The notes under the pieces: model-generated
Databases searched by the model: none
What the model was told of the DNA's origin: nothing
What the model saw: only the letters and a program-made list of their open reading frames with translations
Assembly (NCBI GenBank): GCA_900552645.1
Contig: USAN01000016.1
Location: 1-41,465 of the forward strand
Length of the DNA: 41,465 bases
Source: an uncultured Bacteroides sp.
GTDB lineage: Bacteria > Bacteroidota > Bacteroidia > Bacteroidales > Bacteroidaceae
Reading direction: 5' to 3'
Program-made: the position numbers and the translations under genes
In this document: one piece after another, positions 17,415 to 24,836 of the stretch
Layout of the letters: each line of letters opens with the position of its first letter
Position numbering within the stretch: position 1 is the first letter of the stretch

Positions 17415-19706
17415 ATGGTTAAAATAACAAAAGAAGCTGCTTTACTTTACCATTCGCAAGGTAAACCAGGGAAGATTGAAGTAGTACCAACTAAACCATA
17501 TAGTACTCAGACTGACTTATCGTTAGCATATTCTCCAGGAGTTGCTGAACCATGTCTTGAGATTGAAAAAGATGAGCAGAAAGCTTATGATTATACCGAC
17601 AAAGGAAATCTAGTTGCTGTAATATCGAATGGTACCGCGGTTCTTGGACTAGGCGACATAGGTGCTTTGGCAGGAAAGCCTGTTATGGAAGGAAAAGGTT
17701 TGTTATTCAAAATATATGCAGGAATAGATGTTTTTGATATTGAGGTGAACGAAAAGAATCCAGAAAAGTTTATTGAAGCTGTAAAAGCTATCGCTCCTAC
17801 TTTCGGAGGTATAAACCTTGAAGATATTAAAGCTCCTGAATGTTTTGAGATAGAAAAAAGACTCAAGGAAGAACTTGACATTCCTGTAATGCACGATGAT
17901 CAGCATGGAACAGCCATAATTTCATCTGCAGGCTTGCTTAATGCTCTTCAGGTAGCCGGAAAAAAAATAGATGAAGTTAAGATAGTAGTGAACGGAGCTG
18001 GAGCATCTGCAATATCTTGTACAAAATTATATGTTTCATTAGGAGCACGTAGAGAAAATATACTGATGTTGGACAGTAAGGGAGTTATTACAAGCGATCG
18101 TCCTAATCTTACTGAAGAAAAGAAATTCTTCGCTACAGACCGGAGAGATGTGCATACTCTGGCAGAAGCAATTAAAGATGCGGATGTGTTTTTAGGATTA
18201 TCAAGAGGAAATATACTGTCACAGGATATGATAAGAAGCATGGCAAAAAATCCTATAGTTTTTGCACTTGCAAATCCTACCCCTGAAATTTCATACGAAG
18301 ACGCAATGGCATCACGATCAGATGTACTAATGTCTACAGGCCGCTCCGATTATCCAAATCAGATAAATAATGTAATTGGTTTTCCTTACATCTTCCGTGG
18401 TGCACTTGACACTCAGGCTAGTGCTATTAATGAAGAGATGAAACTTGCTGCTGTACATGCAATAGCCGACCTTGCAAAGCAACCTGTTCCCGATGTAGTT
18501 AATGAAGCTTATCATGTAAATAACTTTACCTTCGGACCAGAATACTTTATTCCAAAACCAGTTGACCCTAGACTAATTACAGAAGTTTCTATGGCTGTAG
18601 CCAAAGCTGCAATAGAATCGGGAGTAGCACGCAAACCTATTACAGATTGGGAAGCATACAAAATCCGTTTAAAAGAATTAATGGGTCAAGAAAGCAAGCT
18701 TACTAGACAGTTATATGAAACTGCAAGAAGAGACCCTCAAAGAGTTGTATTTGCAGAAGGAATTCATCCCAATATGCTTAAAGCAGCTGTCGAAGCAAAA
18801 TCAGAAGGTATATGCCATCCTATATTATTAGGTAATGAAGAACGTATAGAGAAACTCGCAAAAGAACTTGAAGTAAGCCTTGAAGGAATAGAAATAATAA
18901 ATCTTCGCCACGACAGCGAATCGGAAAGAAGAGAGAGGTATGCAAGAATACTTGCTGAAAAGAGAGCACGTGAAGGCGCAAACTTCCAGGAAGCAAACGA
19001 CAAGATGTTTGAAAGAAACTATTTTGGTATGATGATGGTTGAAACAGGCGACGCAGATGCTTTCATAACAGGACTTTATACCAAGTATTCAAATACAATA
19101 AAAGTAGCTAAAGAAGTTATAGGAATAAGAAAGGAATACAAACATTTTGGAACCATGCATATATTGAACTCCAAAAAAGGTACTTATTTCGTAGCAGATA
19201 CACTTATAAATCGTCATCCTGATACCGAAACCCTTACAGACATCGCAAAATTATCTTACAATACTGTGCGATTCTTCAACCATACACCTGTAATGGCTAT
19301 GTTGTCATATTCTAACTTTGGTACAGATACGGAAGGAAGTCCAGCTAAAGTTCATCAGGCTGTAGCACAACTACAACAAGAATTTCCCGATTTGGCTATA
19401 GATGGTGAAATGCAAGTAAACTTTGCTTTAAACAAAAACTTGAGAGATGAGAAATTTCCATTTACAAGATTAGTGGGAAAAGATGTGAATACATTGATAT
19501 TTCCTAATCTAAGTTCGGCAAATGCATCCTATCAATTATTGCAGTCAATGAGTGAAGCTACCCAAGTAATAGGTCCTATTCAAATGGGTTTAAACAAACC
19601 TATTCACTTTACTGACTGTGAAGCTTCGGTAAGAGACATAGTGAACATTACTGCAATAGCTGTAATAGATGCAATTGTTGACAAGAAAAAAAAAGCTAAT
19701 ATTTAA
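17415..19706 (+). CDS. maeB: NADP-dependent malic enzyme with C-terminal phosphotransacetylase-like domain
   Basis: Catalyses oxidative decarboxylation of malate to pyruvate with reduction of NAD(P)+ in the cytoplasm. The 763 residues are normal for the MaeB hybrid type. The malic domain has the catalytic Tyr39 in SLAYSPGVAEP, Lys94 in VMEGKGLLF, metal-binding residues in INLEDIKAPE (about 133-142) and DDQHGTA (161-167), and a Rossmann part with VVNGAGASAI near 192-201. From about residue 430 a phosphotransacetylase-like domain follows (VVFAEGIHPNMLKAA, then GPIQMGLNKPIHF near the end), which in this family is regulatory rather than catalytic. Own promoter and a strong terminator flank it, so it is probably monocistronic; it heads the C4/N metabolism part of the window. 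Confidence 0.97.
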   Translation: MVKITKEAALLYHSQGKPGKIEVVPTKPYSTQTDLSLAYSPGVAEPCLEIEKDEQKAYDYTDKGNLVAVISNGTAVLGLGDIGALAGKPVMEGKGLLFKIYAGIDVFDIEVNEKNPEKFIEAVKAIAPTFGGINLEDIKAPECFEIEKRLKEELDIPVMHDDQHGTAIISSAGLLNALQVAGKKIDEVKIVVNGAGASAISCTKLYVSLGARRENILMLDSKGVITSDRPNLTEEKKFFATDRRDVHTLAEAIKDADVFLGLSRGNILSQDMIRSMAKNPIVFALANPTPEISYEDAMASRSDVLMSTGRSDYPNQINNVIGFPYIFRGALDTQASAINEEMKLAAVHAIADLAKQPVPDVVNEAYHVNNFTFGPEYFIPKPVDPRLITEVSMAVAKAAIESGVARKPITDWEAYKIRLKELMGQESKLTRQLYETARRDPQRVVFAEGIHPNMLKAAVEAKSEGICHPILLGNEERIEKLAKELEVSLEGIEIINLRHDSESERRERYARILAEKRAREGANFQEANDKMFERNYFGMMMVETGDADAFITGLYTKYSNTIKVAKEVIGIRKEYKHFGTMHILNSKKGTYFVADTLINRHPDTETLTDIAKLSYNTVRFFNHTPVMAMLSYSNFGTDTEGSPAKVHQAVAQLQQEFPDLAIDGEMQVNFALNKNLRDEKFPFTRLVGKDVNTLIFPNLSSANASYQLLQSMSEATQVIGPIQMGLNKPIHFTDCEASVRDIVNITAIAVIDAIVDKKKKANI

Positions 19707-19743
19707 AAAATAAGCTGAGTAGATTAATAATTATATCTATATT

Positions 19744-19790
19744 ATACCGACTATCTCTTTGATTGATAGTCGGTATTTTCTTTTTATATA
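19744..19790 (+). terminator. maeB intrinsic terminator
   Basis: A perfect 12-bp stem (19744-19755 with 19765-19776, ATACCGACTATC arm) with a 9-base loop, followed by TTTCTTTTT. It lies 38 bases after the maeB stop. Confidence 0.92.
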
Positions 19791-20051
19791 TAATTTATTC
19801 ATGACTATCATTATGAAATTATATCTGTATTAAAACCCAGCTTTTTTAAAATTTCAATTTTATCATTTTATTATTTTTCCTCTATTCTAGTAACACAACG
19901 ACACATATATTATATTTAAATTACTTTTATTAATTTTCATGTATATCTATAAAAATAATCTTTTATATGTTTTTTTGCCAACTTTTTATTCAATCTATTA
20001 TTTTTATTCTGATTTTATTTATAATTTATTGTTTTTGCAAAATATTATATA

Positions 20052-20059
20052 TATTTTTG
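20052..20059 (+). promoter_or_regulatory. gdhA -7 element
   Basis: TATTTTTG matches TAnnTTTG. ATTG at 20028-20031 lies 20 bases upstream at the -33 position. The leader would be about 50 bases. Confidence 0.55.
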
Positions 20060-20116
20060 TCTCCATAAAACAACAAGATAAATTATATTTATTAACAACA
20101 AAAGAAATAGATTTCT

Positions 20117-21451
20117 ATGAATGCATCAAAAGTATTAGATGATCTTAAAAGAAGATTTCCTAATGAACCTGAATATCATCAGGCAGTAGAAGAGGTACTT
20201 GCAACTATTGAGGAAGAATACAACAAGCATCCTGAATTTGACAAAGTTAATCTTATTGAAAGATTATGTATTCCTGATAGAGTATTCCAATTCAGAGTGA
20301 CTTGGATGGATGACAAAGGAAACATTCAGACAAATATGGGATACCGTGTTCAACACAACAATGCTATTGGCCCTTATAAAGGTGGTATCCGCTTCCATTC
20401 TTCTGTAAATCTTTCTATATTGAAGTTCCTTGCTTTTGAACAGACATTCAAAAATTCTCTTACTACTCTTCCAATGGGTGGTGGTAAAGGTGGCTCAGAT
20501 TTCTCTCCTCGCGGTAAATCTAATGCTGAAGTTATGCGTTTCACTCAATCATTCATGTTGGAATTATGGCGTCATATAGGTCCTGAGACAGATGTTCCAG
20601 CAGGTGATATAGGTGTTGGTGGCCGTGAAGTAGGTTTCATGTTTGGTATGTACAAGAAGCTAGCTCGTGAATTTACAGGTACATTTACAGGTAAAGGTCG
20701 TGAATTTGGTGGTTCATTAATTCGTCCGGAAGCTACAGGATATGGTAATATATACTTTTTGATGGAGATGCTTAAGGCTAACGGTCAGGATCTTAAAGAT
20801 AAAGTATGCTTAATATCAGGTTCTGGAAATGTTGCACAATATACAGCAGAAAAAGTAATAGAACTTGGAGGTAAAGTTGTTACTATGTCCGATTCTGATG
20901 GTTATATATATGATCCAGAAGGCATTGACAGAGAAAAACTTGATTATATCATGGAATTAAAGAATCTATACAGAGGACGTATCCGTGAATATGCTGATAA
21001 ATATGGTTGTAAATACGTAGAAGGAGCTAAACCTTGGGGTGAAAAATGTGATATTGCTCTTCCATCGGCAACTCAGAATGAACTTAATGGAGATCATGCA
21101 CGTACATTGGTAGAAAACGGATGCATGGCAGTTTCTGAAGGAGCAAACATGCCTTCTACTCCAGAAGCTATCAAGGTATTTCAGGATGCTAAGATCCTTT
21201 ATGCTCCTGGTAAGGCTGCTAATGCTGGAGGAGTTTCAGTATCTGGTCTTGAAATGACACAAAATTCAATTAAATTAAGTTGGAGTTTGGAAGAAGTAGA
21301 CAACAAGCTTAAGGAAATCATGCAGAATATACATGAGGCTTGTGTAAAATACGGAAAAGAAGAAGATGGTTATGTAAATTATGTAAAAGGCGCAAATGTT
21401 GCTGGTTTCATGAAAGTTGCCAATGCAATGATGGCACAGGGCGTGCTTTAA
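20117..21451 (+). CDS. gdhA: Glutamate dehydrogenase, probably NADP-specific
   Basis: Hexameric cytoplasmic enzyme interconverting 2-oxoglutarate plus ammonia and glutamate; in Bacteroides it is a main ammonia-assimilating enzyme. The protein has 444 residues, standard for the small hexameric class. Substrate residues include Lys88 (GPYKGG), Lys112 and the catalytic Lys124 in PMGGGKGGSDF, then DVPAGDIGVGGREVG. The coenzyme fold starts with SGSGNVAQYTAEK at 234-246 and the strand end MSDSDG, the same pattern as E. coli GdhA, so NADP is likely. It is clearly paralogous to the other glutamate dehydrogenase at 28027. Own promoter and terminator; probably monocistronic. The T-rich upstream open frame does not contribute. 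Confidence 0.96.
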   Translation: MNASKVLDDLKRRFPNEPEYHQAVEEVLATIEEEYNKHPEFDKVNLIERLCIPDRVFQFRVTWMDDKGNIQTNMGYRVQHNNAIGPYKGGIRFHSSVNLSILKFLAFEQTFKNSLTTLPMGGGKGGSDFSPRGKSNAEVMRFTQSFMLELWRHIGPETDVPAGDIGVGGREVGFMFGMYKKLAREFTGTFTGKGREFGGSLIRPEATGYGNIYFLMEMLKANGQDLKDKVCLISGSGNVAQYTAEKVIELGGKVVTMSDSDGYIYDPEGIDREKLDYIMELKNLYRGRIREYADKYGCKYVEGAKPWGEKCDIALPSATQNELNGDHARTLVENGCMAVSEGANMPSTPEAIKVFQDAKILYAPGKAANAGGVSVSGLEMTQNSIKLSWSLEEVDNKLKEIMQNIHEACVKYGKEEDGYVNYVKGANVAGFMKVANAMMAQGVL

Positions 21452-21478
21452 TATATTAATAATAATATTATATTTTTT

Positions 21479-21512
21479 AAAAGATGTAGATGAACTCTAC
21501 ATCTTTTTTTTG
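21479..21512 (+). terminator. gdhA intrinsic terminator
   Basis: A 12-bp perfect stem (21479-21490 with 21496-21507), five-base loop and a run of T. The end of the T run with the next G (TTTG, 21509-21512) also lies 17 bases upstream of the next gene's -7 element. Confidence 0.93.
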
Positions 21513-21529
21513 TTATTATATAAAAAGAG

Positions 21530-21537
21530 TAAATTTG
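21530..21537 (+). promoter_or_regulatory. Promoter of the PCMD lipoprotein operon
   Basis: TAAATTTG matches TAnnTTTG exactly and is followed by CA. The TTTG at 21509-21512 is 17 bases upstream. The start codon at 21572 is 34 bases downstream. Confidence 0.65.
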
Positions 21538-21571
21538 CATGTTTTTAAAGACTTAAAATAAACTTTTAACT

Positions 21572-22672
21572 ATGTATATAAAAAAAGCGTTAAGCATAAT
21601 AGCTATATTATTGTCTATAACTTCCTGCATAAAAAAGGAAGCTCTTAATGCGGAAGCTGACATACTATCATGTACAGTACCAACAAATATTCTTATAAGA
21701 GAACCTGTAATACAGAACAACAGTATAACAATACGGATAAAAGATGGCACTGAAGTAAGTGCTATAGCTCCCACATTTACTCTTACCCCTGGTGCTACAA
21801 TAGAACCGGCAAGTGGAACTGTACGTGATTTTACCACCCCACAAAAATATACTGTAACATCACAAAATAAAGAATGGTCAAAAACCTATACAGTTACATT
21901 TACAACAGAACAGATTCCTACTATTTATACCTTTCAGGATACAATAGTTACTCCAGAGAGTAAAGGGCAGTACTTTGTAATGGTAGAAAAGACAGACGGA
22001 TATATGATATGGGCTAGTGGAAATCCTGGATACAAATCATCGGGTATGGCAAAGAACCCATATGATTATCCTACAGTACAAGATAGTATAGGAGGAATCG
22101 AAGGAGGTAAATGTGCTAAATTACAGACTAAGTCAACCGGCGCTTTTGGAAGTATGGTAAACATGCCTATTGCAGCTGGCAACTTATTTATAGGATCATT
22201 CGATGGTAGTACTGCTGTAATAAAACCACTAGCATCGACTAAATTTGGACTTCCATTCTATCATGAGCCAACCTATATAACAGGATTCTATAAATATAAG
22301 GCAGGTGAGAAATACATGGACAAGAAAGTTGAGGTACCTGGTAAAAAAGATATGTTCAGTATTTATGCGGTATTCTACGAAACAACTGAAGAAATAAGGA
22401 CACTCGACGGATATTTTAAGGCAAATGGATATACTAGTCCAAACCTAGTTGCATTAGGAATGATAGAAAATCCTTCCGAGACAGACGAATGGAAACTTTT
22501 CACCATTCCTTTCAAATACGATTACAATAAAACCATAGATAATAATCGTCTTAAGGGAGGGGGATATAATGTTTCTATCATATTTACTTCTAGTGTAGAT
22601 GGAGATAACTTCGCCGGCGCAGTAGGAAGTACATTATATTTAGATAAAGTAGAATTACATTATAAAAACTGA
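21572..22672 (+). CDS. PCMD-domain (putative carbohydrate metabolism domain) lipoprotein
   Basis: A 366-residue exported lipoprotein with the modifiable Cys19 (SITSC). Acidic residues shortly after it would fit surface export in Bacteroidota, but this is inference. About residues 30-110 look like an Ig-like domain (FTLTPGATIEPASG, then YTVTSQNKEWSKTYTVTF), the kind that precedes PCMD domains. About 115-366 is an all-beta domain rich in aromatic and Gly residues, ending LYLDKVELHYK, which I recognise as PCMD; it is thought to bind carbohydrate, without proven chemistry. The next gene, a beta-barrel protein, begins one base after its stop, so the two are probably translated and act together at the outer membrane. 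Confidence 0.8.
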   Translation: MYIKKALSIIAILLSITSCIKKEALNAEADILSCTVPTNILIREPVIQNNSITIRIKDGTEVSAIAPTFTLTPGATIEPASGTVRDFTTPQKYTVTSQNKEWSKTYTVTFTTEQIPTIYTFQDTIVTPESKGQYFVMVEKTDGYMIWASGNPGYKSSGMAKNPYDYPTVQDSIGGIEGGKCAKLQTKSTGAFGSMVNMPIAAGNLFIGSFDGSTAVIKPLASTKFGLPFYHEPTYITGFYKYKAGEKYMDKKVEVPGKKDMFSIYAVFYETTEEIRTLDGYFKANGYTSPNLVALGMIENPSETDEWKLFTIPFKYDYNKTIDNNRLKGGGYNVSIIFTSSVDGDNFAGAVGSTLYLDKVELHYKN

Positions 22673-22673
22673 T

Positions 22674-23450
22674 ATGAAGAAATATATACTTACAATAATA
22701 CTTTTAATTACATTCATAAGCATATTTGCTCAGAAGGACCGTAATAATACATTATTAAAAGCTGCTTTAAACGGAATTGAATATGAAATAAAAGCAGGAT
22801 GGAACATAGGTGGTACAACTCCTATCCCATTGCCCGAAGAGATACGCTCTATAGATGGATATAATCCTACTTTATCACTTACTCTGCAAGGAAACATGAC
22901 TAAATGGTTCGGACAAAGTAAAAAATGGGGTATATCAACTGGATTAAGACTAGAAAATAAAGGAATGATTACTAAAGCTACCGTTAAGAATTATAGCATG
23001 AAGATAATTGGAAATGGAGGAGAAGAAATATCAGGATATTGGACAGGAGGAGTAAAAACAAAAGTAGAGAATTCATGTTTGACAGTACCATTACTTGCAG
23101 CCTATAAAATATCTCCAAGATGGGACATAAAAGTCGGTCCTTATATTTCATATCTTATAAACGGAGACTTTTCTGGTCATGTATACGAGGGATATCTTAG
23201 AGAAGATGATCCAACAGGTCCTAAAAGAGAGTTTACAGATGGAAAGATTGCAAACTATGATTTCAGCAATGAACTTAGAAGAATGCAATATGGAATGCAG
23301 ATTGGTGGATCATGGAAAGCTTTCAGTCACTTTAACATATATGGTGAATTCACATTCGGAATGAATGATATATTCAGAAGTAGCTTCAATACAATATCAT
23401 TCAATATGTACCCTATATTTCTTAATCTGGGATTTGGATATGCATTCTAA
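22674..23450 (+). CDS. Small outer-membrane beta-barrel protein (PorT-like)
   Basis: A 258-residue protein with a clear signal peptide (hydrophobic about 4-18, cut near IFAQKD) and alternating strands throughout: KWGISTGLRLENKG, LTVPLLAAYKISPRWDIKVG, GMQIGGSWKAFSHFNIYGEF and MYPIFLNLGFGYAF, ending in an aromatic residue as outer-membrane barrels do. The pattern LTVPLLAAYKI is typical of PorT/outer_membrane_beta-barrel proteins. Its start lies one base after the stop of the PCMD lipoprotein. Specific function unknown; probably it partners or displays that lipoprotein. Confidence 0.82.
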   Translation: MKKYILTIILLITFISIFAQKDRNNTLLKAALNGIEYEIKAGWNIGGTTPIPLPEEIRSIDGYNPTLSLTLQGNMTKWFGQSKKWGISTGLRLENKGMITKATVKNYSMKIIGNGGEEISGYWTGGVKTKVENSCLTVPLLAAYKISPRWDIKVGPYISYLINGDFSGHVYEGYLREDDPTGPKREFTDGKIANYDFSNELRRMQYGMQIGGSWKAFSHFNIYGEFTFGMNDIFRSSFNTISFNMYPIFLNLGFGYAF

Positions 23451-23541
23451 TACTACACATTATATTTAATATAACACCTCTTTCATATATAATATATGAT
23501 GAATATCTCATAAAAATAACAATAAAATAATATCATTTTTA

Positions 23542-23573
23542 TTTGGTTTATAATATAAACCAATTTATATTTG
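23542..23573 (+). promoter_or_regulatory. Strong phylum-type promoter for the membrane protein/HTH operon
   Basis: TTTG at 23542-23545 and TATATTTG at 23566-23573 are separated by 20 bases: a full match to the consensus and the best promoter in the window. The leader to the start codon at 23663 would be about 80 bases and contains a perfect ten-base palindrome, ACCTATAGGT, at 23596-23605 that could be an operator. Confidence 0.75.
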
Positions 23574-23662
23574 CAATGTATTAATATAATAAACAACCTA
23601 TAGGTCTTATTGTTACCGTCAAAAGTATTTCTAATTACAAACTATTTAAAAGCATAATTATT

Positions 23663-24268
23663 ATGAAAGAGAAAAAAATTAATGAGCAAGAAAGCTTAGA
23701 GCTAATTACTCTTATGATCCAGAACACTCGTAAAAAGATTAACGAAAACTCAGGAGTACCATTTATTATATGGGGATATGTTACAGTTATAGTTTCTGTA
23801 TTCGAATTCTTTGTTATTTATTTAAACATGAATAATAACTTAATGTGGGGATGGTTCTTAATACCAATACTAGGATGGTCGCTGATGGCAATTTATTGGA
23901 AAAGAAAATCTGCCACCAATTTACCTACCACTTTTATAGACCGAGCAATAAGTAGTGTATGGATTGTGATTGGAATATCATCATTAATAGCTTTTCCTGC
24001 TGCTATATTATATAAAATAGGTATATTATTCATGATGACATTGCTTATGGGAATAGGTACTGCAATAACCGGACTTATTATAAAATATAACATTTTAACC
24101 ATAAGCGGTTTTATCGGAATTATTGGTTCTTTGGCATTTTCACTACCTTTGTCAATAAATTCTCAAGCAAGTAATATTTTGATATTTGCCATAATATTTA
24201 CTTTGATGATGATAATACCCGGACATATTCTAAATTCAAAATCCAAAAAACAATGTTTAAAGAACTAA
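23663..24268 (+). CDS. Polytopic membrane protein of unknown function, paired with HTH regulator
   Basis: A 201-residue inner-membrane protein. Residues 1-30 are charged and cytoplasmic (KEKKINEQESLELITLMIQ), followed by about six hydrophobic segments (near 32-53, 62-78, 96-115, 118-138, 140-160, 165-188) and a basic tail. I recognise no catalytic motif. Its last 16 bases overlap the start of the small winged-helix regulator gene, so they are translationally coupled. Similar membrane protein/HTH pairs are common in Bacteroidota and unexplained; the membrane protein may sense or respond to an envelope signal. It has its own strong promoter. Confidence 0.8.
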   Translation: MKEKKINEQESLELITLMIQNTRKKINENSGVPFIIWGYVTVIVSVFEFFVIYLNMNNNLMWGWFLIPILGWSLMAIYWKRKSATNLPTTFIDRAISSVWIVIGISSLIAFPAAILYKIGILFMMTLLMGIGTAITGLIIKYNILTISGFIGIIGSLAFSLPLSINSQASNILIFAIIFTLMMIIPGHILNSKSKKQCLKN

Positions 24269-24540
24269 ATCCTTTACTACATTCTGAATTACGCCTAGCT
24301 ATAATGTCAATTCTTCTAGGGGTAGAAAGTTCGGACTTTGTCTTCCTGAAAGAGCAAACCAAGGCTACATCAGGAAACCTAAGTGTACAGATTGATAAAC
24401 TTTCTACAGCCGGTTATATCGAGATAGAGAAAACTTTCAAGGGGAAGATGCCATGCACTATATGTCGAATAACGAATGCAGGACGAGAAGCCTTCGAGGA
24501 GTATGTAGAGGCACTGCGGAGCTATATTAATGTAAAGTAA
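24253..24540 (+). CDS. Winged-helix transcriptional regulator (HTH_34, MarR-like)
   Basis: A 95-residue single-domain DNA-binding protein. The order is helix (NPLLHSELRLAIMSILLG), DNA-reading helix-turn-helix (DFVFLKEQTKATSGNLSVQIDKL at about 26-48) and wing (GYIEIEKTFKGKMPCTICRIT), followed by a final dimerising helix. This is the HTH_34/MarR-like type with no ligand domain. Its start overlaps the previous membrane-protein gene by 16 bases. Such small proteins usually repress their own operon; the palindrome in the leader upstream is a candidate target. That link is inference. Confidence 0.9.
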   Translation: MFKELNPLLHSELRLAIMSILLGVESSDFVFLKEQTKATSGNLSVQIDKLSTAGYIEIEKTFKGKMPCTICRITNAGREAFEEYVEALRSYINVK

Positions 24541-24600
24541 ATATAGTTATAGACACTTCCAAACGTACATAGTAAAATATAAATTGAAAGTGTTCGTTTC

Positions 24601-24643
24601 AAAATTGAGCGCATTCGATTCTTAATCGAAGGCGCTCAATTTT
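24601..24643. terminator. Long hairpin downstream of HTH gene
   Basis: A 19-bp stem: a 12-bp outer arm (24601-24612 with 24632-24643) and a 7-bp inner arm (24614-24620 with 24624-24630) separated by one A-G mismatch, loop CTT. It has a T-rich 3' end and A-rich 5' end, so it could terminate from either side. Confidence 0.8.
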
Positions 24644-24644
24644 A

Positions 24645-24690
24645 AAAAGCAGACGTGAAAATAAATCCCTCGTCTGCTTTTATTATATTC
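24645..24690. terminator. Second hairpin, bidirectional terminator
   Basis: An 11-bp perfect stem (AAAAGCAGACG at 24645-24655 with its complement at 24671-24681), 15-base loop and flanking T/A runs. It directly follows the first hairpin, giving a double stop between convergent genes. Confidence 0.8.
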
Positions 24691-24836
24691 TAAAACTACA
24701 TTGTTACTATAACCACAACAGCTTTATTTCTACTACAATGGAGTTGAACATATACTGCCTTCACACACCGCACTTTCATAACACACTTATTACAAGTTAT
24801 TTATACCCATAAAAAGTGTGAAGGTTATATTTTACA

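Larger units (their letters stand above)
19707..20116. other. 410-base intergenic region maeB-gdhA
   Basis: It contains the maeB terminator (19744-19790) and the gdhA promoter (-7 at 20052-20059). The rest, especially 19840-20050, is extremely AT-rich with runs of T. An open frame at 19939-20142 passes through the promoter and overlaps gdhA, and is not credible as a gene. The low-melting tract upstream of the promoter could be a curved, UP-like region, but no specific site is recognisable. Confidence 0.6.
24541..24836. other. Convergent intergenic region with two hairpins
   Basis: This 296-base gap lies between converging genes. It holds two adjacent hairpins (24601-24643 and 24645-24681) and, nearer the leftward gene, a nine-base inverted repeat (24758-24766 with 24816-24824, CCTTCACAC) with a wide loop. 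No open frame of note. Confidence 0.7.

Noticed and set aside
19939..20142. 67-residue open frame before gdhA
   Set aside because: It runs through the gdhA promoter and start in another frame; it consists mostly of Phe, Tyr, Ile and Leu from a T-rich tract.
23179..23364. 61-residue open frame inside the barrel gene
   Set aside because: Same strand, different frame, wholly inside a convincing gene; no start signal.
24758..24824. Nine-base inverted repeat CCTTCACAC with a 49-base loop as terminator of the receiver/ATP-grasp gene
   Set aside because: The loop is too wide and no U run follows on the minus strand; I mention it only in the intergenic note.
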